A stretch of 64,000 bases of DNA from Pseudomonadota bacterium (GCA_039028155.1 JBCCIS010000025.1:1-64000), one strand, 5' to 3'. Positions 53,319 to 62,308 are shown, counted from the stretch's first letter. The notes: a model not told the origin generated them from the sequence alone. Made by a program: numbers and translations.

Positions 53319-54569
53319 ATGACGAATGTCGGCTTGCAGCCGGGCCATTTCGACGCCTCGAAGATGGAGGCGGTCCAGCTGCCGTTCACCGAAGAGGAGT
53401 TTCAGGCGCGCCTCGACAAGCTGATCGCCATGGCGAAAGAGGAGGACCTGGATCTGCTCTGGGTAACGTCGCCGGAAGGCGTCGCCTGGATCCATGGCTT
53501 CACCGCGTCCTGGTACAAGGGCCAGGCGCCGATGCGGTACCCGCAGTGTTACGGCACCGCCGTTCATGTGGCGTCGGGCCGCTACATGCACTTCGACAAC
53601 CCGACAGAGGAACCGGTGCTGGCGCGCACCTCCGTCTCCAAGGACAACCGTTTTACGCCCGACCGCGAGGCCGAACCCAATATCCGCTTCACCATGGATG
53701 AATTGAAGAAGGAGGGTTGGCTCGAAGGCACCGTCGGCATGGAGTTCTGGAGCTATCTGCCGAACCGCGCCATCAGCACGATGTTCGAAGGTGCGTTTTT
53801 GACACATGGCTGCCGGGTCGCCGACATGAGCGAGATGGTGCGTCGCGCCCGCCGGGTGAAGTCGCCCGAGGAGCTCGCCTATGTCGAGAAAGCGATGGCG
53901 ATCTGCGACATCGGCCACCAGGCCATCATGGAGCATCTGAAACCGGGCATCACCGAACTTGCCCTGTTCGGCAAGGTGATGGGCGCGATGATGGAGGCGG
54001 GCGGCGAGTTCTCGGCGCTGATCCCGATTTTCAATACCTCGCCGATGGCGGGCGAGGTGCCGATGTCTAACGGCCACGCGATGGCCTCGCGCAAGGTGAT
54101 CGAGGCCGGCGAAATGCTGACCGCCGATTTGTGCGGCGTCTACAACCGCTACCACGCCAACGCGCTGCGTGGTTACTTCGTCGGCGACAACCCGCCGCAA
54201 AGCCTGGTCGAGCAGTACAAGAAATCTGCCGGCGTGTTCGACGTGATCAAGACCGAGGTCAAGGCCGGCATGACGGTGGCGGAGGTCATTCGCCTGTTAC
54301 GCGCGTACTACCAGGAGGTCGGCATCTGGTCGGAGACCGAAGGTTGGGGGCTGGGCTACGAGCTCGGCTGGTCGCTGCCGCCGGACTGGGTCGGCGACTT
54401 CTATTTCCACCTGGGCGACGACAAGTATCTCGACCGTGTGTTCGAGGAGAACATGGTCACCAACTACGAGAGCCTGTTCAACACCGCCCTGATCGACACG
54501 TTGATCTACGGCAAGGACGGGACGAAGATCCTGTCGAAGACGCCGCTGGAGCTGATCGCGGTGGGTTAG
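53319..54569 (+). CDS. M24 / creatinase-like protein with lost metal ligands
   Basis: A 416-residue pita-bread-fold protein: N-terminal creatinase domain (RLDKLIAMAKEEDLDLLWVT, then WIHGFTASWYKG) and C-terminal M24 domain. In the metal site the first Asp remains (Asp270 in LTADLCGVY), but the second is Asn281 and the His of GHGIG is Trp (GWGLGYELG). So a metal-independent, creatinase-type C-N hydrolase is more likely than a metallopeptidase. AAAGGAG precedes the ATG. It follows the PhyH oxygenase in one operon. Confidence 0.85.
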   Translation: MTNVGLQPGHFDASKMEAVQLPFTEEEFQARLDKLIAMAKEEDLDLLWVTSPEGVAWIHGFTASWYKGQAPMRYPQCYGTAVHVASGRYMHFDNPTEEPVLARTSVSKDNRFTPDREAEPNIRFTMDELKKEGWLEGTVGMEFWSYLPNRAISTMFEGAFLTHGCRVADMSEMVRRARRVKSPEELAYVEKAMAICDIGHQAIMEHLKPGITELALFGKVMGAMMEAGGEFSALIPIFNTSPMAGEVPMSNGHAMASRKVIEAGEMLTADLCGVYNRYHANALRGYFVGDNPPQSLVEQYKKSAGVFDVIKTEVKAGMTVAEVIRLLRAYYQEVGIWSETEGWGLGYELGWSLPPDWVGDFYFHLGDDKYLDRVFEENMVTNYESLFNTALIDTLIYGKDGTKILSKTPLELIAVG

Positions 54570-54570
54570 T

Positions 54571-55308
54571 CTACGCGTGATCGACCGGCTTTCGTCCGAC
54601 CACGCCGGTCGCACACCCGAAGAAGTAGCGCTTGAACGAGACATCCATTCCATGGTCCCGAAGCATCCGCGCGAAGTCCGAAGCGTCGCCGAAATTCATG
54701 CTGTATCGGCCGATCATCGCGAAGTCCTGAGCGCCACGCAAAAGGAGGCGCTCGACAATGGGAAGAACGACGCGCAGGTGAAACAGGTAGAGTGGACGAA
54801 GAACCCAACCTTTGGGATCAGAGGCCTCGATCATGGAAAAGACGCCTCCGGGTTTCAGGACGTGGGAAATCAGGCGGGCGAGCCGAGCGTGCTGTTCCCG
54901 GTCGAAGGTCTTTAGGCCGAAGGTCGAAATCACGAACTCCGCGCTTTCCTTTGGCAACGCGCTTGCGAGCACGTCGTCTTCGATAAACCTAATCTTGTGC
55001 GCACGGTGATGATGAAGGCGGTCCATGGCGCGCACGTGCATGCCTGAGGAGATGTCGACGGCTGTAATCGCGCCTATCTTGGGGAACCGCTTTAGAAGGT
55101 GAGGCCACACCTCTCCGGTTCCGGCCATGAGGTCGTAACCCTGCGGCGCCTCGAGGGCCGGTATCGGCATCGAGCCGACACATTGCTTTCGCCAGCGCTC
55201 CGTGAATCCCATGGAACAGACGTAGCTGAAGGCGATGTATCGTTCCGAGCAACGGTCGAACACGCCCTTTACGAACGCCGGATCATAGATGTCGTCTTGT
55301 TCGGCCAT
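54571..55308 (-). CDS. class I SAM-dependent methyltransferase, UbiE-like
   Basis: A 245-residue methyltransferase. Motif I is YDLMAGTGEVWPHLLKRF, followed by ITAVDISSGMHVRA, and IRFIEDDVLASALPKES; ISTFGLKTFDR and LKPGGVFSMIEAS match UbiE/COQ5-type motifs. Substrate unknown. It is less GC-rich than adjacent genes. It overlaps no gene but is only 1 base from the M24 gene end (convergent). Confidence 0.85.
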   Translation of the reverse strand: MAEQDDIYDPAFVKGVFDRCSERYIAFSYVCSMGFTERWRKQCVGSMPIPALEAPQGYDLMAGTGEVWPHLLKRFPKIGAITAVDISSGMHVRAMDRLHHHRAHKIRFIEDDVLASALPKESAEFVISTFGLKTFDREQHARLARLISHVLKPGGVFSMIEASDPKGWVLRPLYLFHLRVVLPIVERLLLRGAQDFAMIGRYSMNFGDASDFARMLRDHGMDVSFKRYFFGCATGVVGRKPVDHA

Positions 55309-55338
55309 CAGGGTGGCGTTCGCCGCCTCAAGACCGCG

Positions 55339-56328
55339 TCACGGCGTGGCAACATTGACCGGGCTGATCGCCAACCCGTCGGAGCCTGCGCCGGCCTCGA
55401 AGGTGCGGGTGACCTGCCATGTGGCCGTGTCGATCTCGGCAACCATGGCACCGTCCTGCGCGCCGGCGTAGAGAAAGGCGCCGTCGGGTGAGAACAGGAG
55501 CGAGGCCGGCGCGGAAGCCTTGACCGGGGCCAGGTCCACCGCCGCGATCTCGTTGTGGCTTTCCGGATCGAGCAGCACGACACGATCGCCGCGCAGGTCG
55601 GCGACCGCGACCACCATGCCGTCGGGGTGGAACAGCACGCGGATCGGCAAGAACCCGACATCAATGACGGCCGTCTGGTCCAGCGTGCCGGTGTCGAAGA
55701 CCATGATGTTCTCCGACTGATTGTTGCCGACCCACAGTTCGGCTCCATCCGGGCTGACGTCGACGCCCTCCGGTCCGACGCCGGCGTCGACCGTGGCGAC
55801 CAGGGTCATCGGCGCGACGTCGATGACGCTGAAGGTGTCGGAGCCGCGGCTGGTGACGTAGGCGGTGGTGGAGTCCGGTGACAGCGCCAGCAGGTGCGAG
55901 CCAATCTGGTCGGTCGCCACCGAGCCTGTCACCACGCCTTCATCGACATTCACCTTGATGACATCGCGGGTCTCTTCGGTGGTGACCAGCACGCTTGCCG
56001 TGTCCCCGATCCATTTGATGCCGTGGGGCGCCAGGTGGTCAACCAGCGGTATCGTCTGGACCAGTTCGGCGGTCGCGACATCGAAGACATTGAGCTCGCG
56101 GCCGATATAGCCGTCTTCCAGATAGGAGACGACAACCGCCCGCGCGCCATCCGGCGACAGCGCGACCTCGTGAGGCGACGGTCCCGTCTGGGGACGCGCG
56201 ACTTCCTTTCCCGTTTCTAGGTCGATGAAGCTGACGGTGCCTTCGTACTTGTTGCACACGATCAGGGTGTCCGCGAACGCCGGGAGCGTCAGCGTCAACA
56301 GGGCGACGACGACTGCGATAATCCGCAT
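55339..56328 (-). CDS. secreted YncE-family beta-propeller protein
   Basis: A 329-residue protein with a signal peptide (IIAVVVALLTLTLPAFA) and about six or seven YncE-type blades. Repeated units include SPHEVALSPDGARAVVVSY, SHLLALSPDSTTAYVTSRG, PEGVDVSPDGAELWVGNN and PASLLFSPDGAFLYAG. These periplasmic propellers bind ligands or metals; no catalytic site is seen. It may be co-transcribed with the UbiE-like gene 30 bases downstream. Confidence 0.87.
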   Translation of the reverse strand: MRIIAVVVALLTLTLPAFADTLIVCNKYEGTVSFIDLETGKEVARPQTGPSPHEVALSPDGARAVVVSYLEDGYIGRELNVFDVATAELVQTIPLVDHLAPHGIKWIGDTASVLVTTEETRDVIKVNVDEGVVTGSVATDQIGSHLLALSPDSTTAYVTSRGSDTFSVIDVAPMTLVATVDAGVGPEGVDVSPDGAELWVGNNQSENIMVFDTGTLDQTAVIDVGFLPIRVLFHPDGMVVAVADLRGDRVVLLDPESHNEIAAVDLAPVKASAPASLLFSPDGAFLYAGAQDGAMVAEIDTATWQVTRTFEAGAGSDGLAISPVNVATP

Positions 56329-56432
56329 TGATATGGTTCCACTCCTAAGAAGACAGGACTGGCGCTCGACAGACGAGACTTAGATTTGCATTTGTGTGGT
56401 CGACCGTTCAACCCAAGAACGAGCGCCCCTTG

Positions 56433-56879
56433 TTAGGCGCCGTTCATCGCCTCGCTCCAGCGCCGCTGCATCTCGTCGGGCGACACATCCTCGATCTGGC
56501 GTGCCAAGAACCAGGTGTAGCCATAGGGATCAGCAATCTGCGCGACCCGCTCGCCATAGAACTCGTCCTTGGGCGCGCGAAGGACTGTGGCGCCGGCCTC
56601 TTCCGCGCGTGTGGCGGCGGCGTCCACATCGTCAACCGTCAGATGTAGCTTGATCGGCGAGCCGCCGATGGTGTGGGGCGACAGCGCGCCGAAATCAGGG
56701 TGCTCGTCGGCCAGCATGAAGACCGCGCCGTTCACAGCCATCTCCGCATGGCTGACCGCACCGGACGCGCCGGTCAGACGGAACCGTTCGGTCGCGCCCA
56801 GCGCGCGCTGATAAAAGTCCATCGCGGCGGCGGCGTCCTTGACCGCCAGGTAAGGCGACAGTGCCGGTGATGATGACAT
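56433..56879 (-). CDS. VOC (glyoxalase/PhnB-like) protein
   Basis: A 148-residue single VOC-superfamily protein. SPYLAVKDAAAAMDFYQRAL is the first betaalpha unit and LHLTVDDVDAAATRAEEAG the second; ADPYGYTWFLA is near the end. The metal ligands are only partly evident (a His in VSHAEM and a Glu missing), so a PhnB-like role without clear metal chemistry is plausible. It is divergent from the TetR gene with a strong palindrome between them, so is probably under its control. Confidence 0.85.
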   Translation of the reverse strand: MSSSPALSPYLAVKDAAAAMDFYQRALGATERFRLTGASGAVSHAEMAVNGAVFMLADEHPDFGALSPHTIGGSPIKLHLTVDDVDAAATRAEEAGATVLRAPKDEFYGERVAQIADPYGYTWFLARQIEDVSPDEMQRRWSEAMNGA

Positions 56880-56906
56880 GGCGTTACTCCCGCGAACCGG
56901 TTATAA

Positions 56907-56937
56907 TTAATTACGTTACGTATCGTTATGTAATTAA
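56907..56937. promoter_or_regulatory. 31-bp palindrome, probable TetR operator
   Basis: TTAATTAC (56907-56914) and GTAATTAA (56930-56937) are exact complements; the inner 15 bases are also partly symmetric (matching at 11 of 15 half-site positions overall) and contain TACGTA. It is the only AT-rich part of a 72-base gap between the divergent VOC gene (minus, start 56879) and the TetR gene (plus, start 56952), ideal for autoregulation and control of both. Confidence 0.7.
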
Positions 56938-56951
56938 GCGGGTATGTCAAC

Positions 56952-57545
56952 ATGGTGTCGACGCAAGCTGGTGCCATCCGTGAACGCGGCAGGCCGCGCA
57001 GCGAAAAGGCGCGGCGCGCCATCCTGTCGGCGACCCGCACGCTGATGGAGGAGGGCGGCCTGACCGCCGTCACCATGGAAGGCATCGCGCAGCGCGCCGG
57101 TGTCGGCAAGCCGACAATCTATCGTTACTGGGCGAACCGTTACGAGGTCGCCATGACCGCACTGATGGAGGCTGCCGAACCGTCATCGGCTAAACCACGC
57201 GCCCAGGAACCGCTGCGTGCGTTGAAGCAGCAACTGCGCGGGGTCGCGAAGCTGTTCGGGTCCGCGCTCGGGCGCGGCGTGACCTCGATCCTGGCGTCGG
57301 CGGATTCCGACACCGAGGTCGCCAAGGCATTCCGCAATCACTTCATCCAGGCCCGCCGTGACGAGGGCCGCGCCTATCTGCAGGCGGCGGTCGCCGAGGG
57401 CGACCTGCGCGACGATGTCGACCTGGAGGTGGCCCTCGATCTGATCTACGGCGCGCTCTTCTACCGCCTGCTGATGGGCCACGGCACGCTCGGACCACGC
57501 GACGCCGACAGGCTCCTCGATACGGTGATCGAGGGGCTCAGGTAG
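56952..57545 (+). CDS. TetR-family transcriptional regulator
   Basis: A 197-residue repressor. The N-terminal HTH is EKARRAILSATRTLMEEGG, then VTMEGIAQRAGVGKPTIYRYW; the C-terminal ligand domain (residues about 75-190) is helical and variable. The inducer is unknown. It is divergent from the VOC gene and ends 8 bases inside the end of the MFS gene (convergent overlap). The likely operator lies just upstream (56907-56937). Confidence 0.92.
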   Translation: MVSTQAGAIRERGRPRSEKARRAILSATRTLMEEGGLTAVTMEGIAQRAGVGKPTIYRYWANRYEVAMTALMEAAEPSSAKPRAQEPLRALKQQLRGVAKLFGSALGRGVTSILASADSDTEVAKAFRNHFIQARRDEGRAYLQAAVAEGDLRDDVDLEVALDLIYGALFYRLLMGHGTLGPRDADRLLDTVIEGLR

Positions 57546-58767
57546 CCGGCTGGGGCGCCAGTTCCGGCGGACGGTCGCGGATGATGAAGACCATGAGACC
57601 CGCCAGGACGGCAAGCGCCAGAGAGCTCAGCCAGACCCATTCGTATTGTGCATAGAGGTCGAACAGGTAGCCGCCCATGAAGGCGCCAAGCGCCGCGCCG
57701 ATCGCGTGGCCGCCGGAGATCAGCCCCATCGAAAGGCCCATGACATGCAGGCCGATATGGCTTTCGACCAGGCTGGCCGTCACCGGGACGGTCGAGTAGT
57801 CGACGGTGCCGAACAGGACGGCGAACAGGACGAGCGTCGTGTAGTCGGCGCCGACATCCAGCAATAGCAGGAACGAAAAACCGCGGATGATGTAGATCAT
57901 GCCGAGCAGCAGCGGCCGGTTCATGCGATCGGTCAGCCAGCCCGCCAGCACCATGCCGACAAGGTTGACGGCCGACAGGATGCCGAAAGCCGTTGCGCTG
58001 GGCACCGGTCCAAAACCGCAGAACGAGGCGAACGGCAGGAAGTGTGTCTCGATCACGCCGGTCGTCGTGTAGCCGCAGATGAAGAAGCTCCAGAACAGGA
58101 TGTGAAACGCCGGCCGCCGCATGATGTAGCCGAGATCGCTGCCGATTGAGGCACCGCTCGTCTGGCTGTCGGTGTCGCCGTCGTTGAGACCGGCCGGCAT
58201 GTAGCGCCACAGGAACGGCACCAGGATCAGACAGATGATGCCGATGGCGATGAAACACGCGCGCCAGTCGGCGATCACCAGGACCGCGGCGACCAGCGGC
58301 ACGAAAAGGATCTGACCGGCGGTGGCGCCGGATGTCGCGATGCCGGTGGCAAGCCCGACATGGTGTTTGATGGTCTGCGCGATCGAGGTCGAGACGACAT
58401 GCATCGCCGCGATGCCCTGGCCGATGGCGAAGACACCGGCAAAGGCGATGACAAAGAGGATCGGCCCTTCGCTGATACCGACGGCGATGCAGCCGATGCC
58501 GATGGCGACCATGCCGACGACCAGCACCATGCGCGGACCCCTCTTGTCGACCAGGCGGCCGGCAAGCGGCGCCAGGATCGCCATCACCACGAGCGACGCC
58601 GCGGCGATGCTGGAAAGGAACGTCCGCGTCCAGCCCATATCCTCTTCCAGCGATGGCATGACCAGGCCGAGCGTCGCGCGCCCGGAATAGCCGACGGCCA
58701 ACACCAGGAAACCGAAACCGACGACCAGCCAGGGCAGGAAGCGGGATGGGGCGGGGGGCGTTGTCAT
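57538..58767 (-). CDS. MFS transporter
   Basis: A 409-residue 12-helix transporter of the major facilitator superfamily. The A-motif is present between helices 2 and 3 as GRLVDKRGPRMVL, and a second as GWLTDRMNRPLLLG. It is probably a drug or metabolite transporter; no substrate signature was seen. ATG 58767 begins the cytoplasmic N-terminus; the frame opens 63 bases further upstream. Divergent from the GlxA-type regulator, which may control it. Confidence 0.9.
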   Translation of the reverse strand: MTTPPAPSRFLPWLVVGFGFLVLAVGYSGRATLGLVMPSLEEDMGWTRTFLSSIAAASLVVMAILAPLAGRLVDKRGPRMVLVVGMVAIGIGCIAVGISEGPILFVIAFAGVFAIGQGIAAMHVVSTSIAQTIKHHVGLATGIATSGATAGQILFVPLVAAVLVIADWRACFIAIGIICLILVPFLWRYMPAGLNDGDTDSQTSGASIGSDLGYIMRRPAFHILFWSFFICGYTTTGVIETHFLPFASFCGFGPVPSATAFGILSAVNLVGMVLAGWLTDRMNRPLLLGMIYIIRGFSFLLLLDVGADYTTLVLFAVLFGTVDYSTVPVTASLVESHIGLHVMGLSMGLISGGHAIGAALGAFMGGYLFDLYAQYEWVWLSSLALAVLAGLMVFIIRDRPPELAPQPAT

Positions 58768-58883
58768 GACGATCCGTATCCTGCGCCAGGTCGCGCGCAC
58801 CGAAGGAGAAAAATCTTGCCACCATGACAAGACGGGCCGGGCAAGACTGGTACAACGGTACCGGATGTGGCATAAATGACATT
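58768..58883. promoter_or_regulatory. divergent control region of the MFS and GlxA-type genes
   Basis: A 116-base region between divergent starts. It holds the short dyads GGTAC / GTACC (58848-58852 and 58857-58861) and CATAA / TTATG just before the regulator start. These are weak candidates for the AraC-type regulator's own site. No -35/-10 pair was recognised. Confidence 0.35.
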
Positions 58884-59897
58884 ATGTCCTCATTTCCTGC
58901 CAAAGCAGTTGGCAAGACCCGGCGCGTCGTCATTGTCGTCTATCCCGAGGTGACCCTGCTGGATGCGACCGGCCCGGCCGAAGTGTTCAGCACGGCGGCG
59001 AGGCCCTATGACGGCGCACCCACCGGCTACCGCATCGTTATCGCGTCGAAGGACGGCGGGCTGATCCAGGCTGATGGCGGCGTCGCCCTGGGGTCTGTCC
59101 CGCTTGAGGAGGCGAGCGCCGAGCCGATCGACACGCTGTTGATCGCCGGCGGCTTCGGTGTCTTTGACGCGGCCAAGGACCCCGCGATCATCGACTGGAT
59201 TTCGCGCGAAGGGCCACGCGCGCGACGCTTTGCAACGACCTGCATGGGAACGTTCCTGCCGGCCGCCGCCGGTATGCTGAAGGGGCGCCGCGTCGTCACC
59301 CACTGGCACTGGTGCGAGCGCCTGAGACAGGAGCACCCGGACCTCGACATCGAAGAAGATGCGATCTTTGTGCGCGATGGCGATGTCTGGACCTCCGCTG
59401 GCGTCACCTCCGGCATCGACATGGCGCTCGCCATGGTCGAGGAGGATTTCGGTCACGACCTCGCGCTGGAGGTCGCGCGACGGCTGGTGGTCTATCTGAA
59501 GCGGCCCGGCGGCCAGTCGCAGTTCTCCGAGACGCTCAATGCCCAGACCGCCGACCCGTCGGATTCGCTCAACGGATTGCACGTCTGGATGCGCGACAAC
59601 ATCACGGGCGATCTTCGGGTCGAGAACCTGGCCGACAAGGCCGGCATGAGCCCGCGCAACTTCGCCCGCGTCTACCGCCAGCGCTTCGGCGTGACGCCGG
59701 CCAAGGCGGTCGAGGCGATGCGTGTCGAGACGGCCAAGCGCCTCTTGATCGGCGAGACGACGGCGATCGCCGAGGTTGCCCGGCAAAGCGGCTTTCAGGA
59801 CGACGAGCGCATGCGCCGCGCCTTCGTGCGCCAAACCGGCATCGCGCCGGTCGACTACCGCAAACGCTTCGGCACGCGCGCGGCGGCCGCCGACTGA
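58884..59897 (+). CDS. GlxA-family transcriptional regulator (DJ-1/PfpI + AraC)
   Basis: A 337-residue regulator. Residues about 15-190 form a class I glutamine-amidotransferase-like (DJ-1/PfpI) domain (RRVVIVVYPEVTLLDATGPA, LIAGGFGV, RFATTCMGTFLPAAAG with its Cys, and WHWCERL). Residues about 230-330 form two AraC helix-turn-helix motifs (ENLADKAGMSPRNFARVYRQ, AIAEVARQSGFQDDERMRR). Such regulators sense small metabolites. ATG 58884 is chosen because the domain begins there; it is divergent from the MFS gene. Confidence 0.9.
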   Translation: MSSFPAKAVGKTRRVVIVVYPEVTLLDATGPAEVFSTAARPYDGAPTGYRIVIASKDGGLIQADGGVALGSVPLEEASAEPIDTLLIAGGFGVFDAAKDPAIIDWISREGPRARRFATTCMGTFLPAAAGMLKGRRVVTHWHWCERLRQEHPDLDIEEDAIFVRDGDVWTSAGVTSGIDMALAMVEEDFGHDLALEVARRLVVYLKRPGGQSQFSETLNAQTADPSDSLNGLHVWMRDNITGDLRVENLADKAGMSPRNFARVYRQRFGVTPAKAVEAMRVETAKRLLIGETTAIAEVARQSGFQDDERMRRAFVRQTGIAPVDYRKRFGTRAAAAD

Positions 59898-59902
59898 GCC
59901 GA

Positions 59903-60012
59903 CCCTCACCCTCCCAACGCTTCGCGTCGGGCCCCTCCCTCTCCCGCAAGCGGGCGCGGGGTTCAACGCTCGACACATCCCCTCTCCCCTCGGGGAGAGG
60001 GCAGGGTGAGGG
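59903..60012. repeat. nested GC-rich palindromic repeat
   Basis: Outer arms CCCTCACCCT (59903-59912) and AGGGTGAGGG (60003-60012) enclose a perfect 10-bp hairpin CCCTCTCCCC (59980-59989) / GGGGAGAGGG (59992-60001) with a 2-base loop. Similar 'ccctcaccct ... cggggagaggg' units are recurrent in alphaproteobacterial genomes. It follows the GlxA-type gene stop, so may also end its transcript. Confidence 0.7.
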
Positions 60013-60143
60013 GGTTGCCAGCGCAATTTCACAACACGTGGTGACTGGAACGTGCTAAGCGATTCCGGTTCGGCCTTCAGCGCCGCGATGACGACGTTTC
60101 TCCTATCGTTACCGACCCCCGAAACCAGTAGAGGTAGCCCGCC

Positions 60144-61376
60144 TTGACCGCGCCAGACGCCGATGCGCCATCGGAAGCAACCGGGCCCGCGCTAAGCGCC
60201 GGCGCACGTCGGCGCAGTCTGATCGTGGTGATCGCCAGCATGACCGGCATGGCGATGTTCTATGGCTACACCGGCCCGCTGCTGTCGATCGTGCTGGAGG
60301 ACCAGGGCGTCAGCGGCACGTTGATCGGCATCAACGGATCTGTACAGATGCTGGGCATCCTGGCCATCATCCCGATTCTGCCCTGGGCGATGCGCCGCCT
60401 GGGTCCGGCACGCATGATGATGATTGGTGCATTGGCGGCGTTGGCTTCGATCCTCTTGATGGCAGTCTTCGTCAACGTCTGGGCGTGGTTTCCGCTGCGC
60501 TTCATGATGGGCATGGCGCAATCGGTCATGTGGACGACTGGCGAAACCTGGGTAAACCATGCCAGCGACGACAGAAGCCGAGGTCGAACGGTCAGCTTCT
60601 TCATCAGCGCGATCGCGGCCGGCTTCGCGCTAGGACCCTTTCTACAGGCTGAGGTCGGCTCAGTTGGTTTGACGCCGTTCCTCGCGGGATGCGGCATCAT
60701 CGCAATCATCATCCTGCCGCTGTTCGCCAGCTTGGGCGACCGTATCGATGTCGCCGGGCGTCCGTCTGTGCGGCTGCCGCAATACATTCGCCTGGCGCCG
60801 GTACCGATGTTCTCCAACCTGTTCTTCGCGATGATCGCGAGTTCCTTGATGACACTGTTGGCGGTCTATGGCCTTCGTCTGGCGATGGAGGAGGGGCCGG
60901 CGGCGCGGATGGTCGGTTGGATGGGTTGGGGCGGCGTTATCATGCCGCTCTTGATCGGCTACCTGGCCGATCGCATGAACCGCACACTGCTGCTGGCCTG
61001 GTTCGTTGGCCTTGGCGCAGTCGCGACCGTGGCGCTGCCTTATGTCATCGAGATGGGCGCCATCCTGGCGCCGATTTACCTCATGATCTTCGGCGGACTG
61101 CGCGCAGGCCACTACGGACTTGCCGTCATGCTGCTCGGCGAACGTTTCCGTGGCGCCGACCTGCCGTCGGCGACCGCCATCTTCGGCTTTATGTTCGGTA
61201 TCGGCTCATTCATGGGCCCGGCGATCTCCGGCGTCGCCATCGACCTGTGGAACCCGCACGGTCTGCCGTTCGTCGTTGCGCTCTATTATCTGCTCTTCCT
61301 ACCGCTCCCTCTGGTCGCCTACTTCAGGCACCGGCGCGAGGCGAGGATCAAGGCGATGGACGACTTGTTCGGCTAG
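60144..61376 (+). CDS. MFS transporter, YfcJ/UhpC-like group unknown
   Basis: A 410-residue 12-helix MFS protein. YGYTGPLLSIVLEDQGVSGTLIG is the first helix and loop; LADRMNRTLLLAWFVGLG and an RFMMGMAQSVMWTTGETWVNH segment with conserved charged residues are typical. The start is TTG 60144 behind AGAGGT. Substrate unknown. It lies between the GlxA-type gene and the convergent homocysteine methyltransferase gene. Confidence 0.88.
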   Translation: MTAPDADAPSEATGPALSAGARRRSLIVVIASMTGMAMFYGYTGPLLSIVLEDQGVSGTLIGINGSVQMLGILAIIPILPWAMRRLGPARMMMIGALAALASILLMAVFVNVWAWFPLRFMMGMAQSVMWTTGETWVNHASDDRSRGRTVSFFISAIAAGFALGPFLQAEVGSVGLTPFLAGCGIIAIIILPLFASLGDRIDVAGRPSVRLPQYIRLAPVPMFSNLFFAMIASSLMTLLAVYGLRLAMEEGPAARMVGWMGWGGVIMPLLIGYLADRMNRTLLLAWFVGLGAVATVALPYVIEMGAILAPIYLMIFGGLRAGHYGLAVMLLGERFRGADLPSATAIFGFMFGIGSFMGPAISGVAIDLWNPHGLPFVVALYYLLFLPLPLVAYFRHRREARIKAMDDLFG

Positions 61377-61393
61377 GACAGCTACGGCGTCTG

Positions 61394-62308
61394 TTAGACG
61401 ACAAATCCTGGCAGGCCGTTTTTCAGCGCGCGGATGTGGTCGGGGCCCATGCCGCAGCACCCGCCGATGGCGTGCACGCCCATGTCGATGTAGCGCTTGG
61501 CCTCCGCGACATAGTCTTCGGTGGAAATCACCGTATCGAACTGCCAGTTCGGCATGATGAATTCGCCGGAGTGCGGATAGGCGAAGAGCGTGCCCTGCCA
61601 GTGTTGTTTCAGACACTCGAGGGCGGGCATGGTGTCGGCGACATCGCTGTGCATGATGCCGCAGGCTTCCGGGTTGTGCGCCAGCGCCACCTTGATGGTC
61701 TCCTCAAGCGGATCGTCGGCGTATTTGTGGAACCCGAGCACGCGGCCGTCGTCGCCGAGCCGCGCGCTGAACCCGATCCATAACGGCAACCCCGTCTCTG
61801 CGGCTGCGCTGACGCAGTATTCGGTGATGACCGGATCCAGCATCATCTCGGCGATCAGAAGATCGACGCCGCCTTCGGCAAGCCGCATGGCTTGTTCGTG
61901 ATAGCTGGCACGCGCTTCTTTCTCCGATGGCAGCTTGTCGACCTCAAGACCGGCGCGGAAGCTGGACATGGACCCGGCGACATAGAGATCGCGCACGACG
62001 CCCGCCTCGTCGGCGGCTTCACACGCCAGCCGGCAGGCCAAGAGATTAAGCGCGCCGGCCTCGCCCGCCAGGCCTGCATGTTCAAGAACGTGCGGCGCGG
62101 CGGCATAGGTGTTGGCGATGATGATATCGGCGCCGGCGTCGATGAAGTCGCGGTGGATCTCTTTGATGGCGTCGGGATGGTCACGCATGGCGGCACCGGC
62201 CCATGCCTGATCGTCCATCACAACGCCACGGCGCTCCAACTCGGTACCCATGCCGCCGTCGATAAGAACAATCTCGCCGGTATCCAGGCGATCGTTAAGC
62301 GCTGACAT
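61394..62308 (-). CDS. homocysteine S-methyltransferase family protein (His-Cys-Cys zinc site)
   Basis: A 304-residue barrel protein. IDGGMGTELERRGV is the family start, and IIANTYAAAP and IAEMMLD are barrel-strand motifs. Two of three zinc ligands are present, Cys284-Cys285 in IGGCCG. The first, usually Cys in GxNC, is His220 in CGIMHSD. A zinc site with His is plausible, or the enzyme uses another methyl acceptor. It is the third gene of an operon with the CoA-transferase subunits, 24 bases downstream of subunit B. Confidence 0.85.
   Translation of the reverse strand: MSALNDRLDTGEIVLIDGGMGTELERRGVVMDDQAWAGAAMRDHPDAIKEIHRDFIDAGADIIIANTYAAAPHVLEHAGLAGEAGALNLLACRLACEAADEAGVVRDLYVAGSMSSFRAGLEVDKLPSEKEARASYHEQAMRLAEGGVDLLIAEMMLDPVITEYCVSAAAETGLPLWIGFSARLGDDGRVLGFHKYADDPLEETIKVALAHNPEACGIMHSDVADTMPALECLKQHWQGTLFAYPHSGEFIMPNWQFDTVISTEDYVAEAKRYIDMGVHAIGGCCGMGPDHIRALKNGLPGFVV

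Noticed and set aside
58890-60032. 380-residue open frame on the minus strand
   Set aside because: Antisense to the GlxA-type regulator and through a palindromic repeat; no domain.
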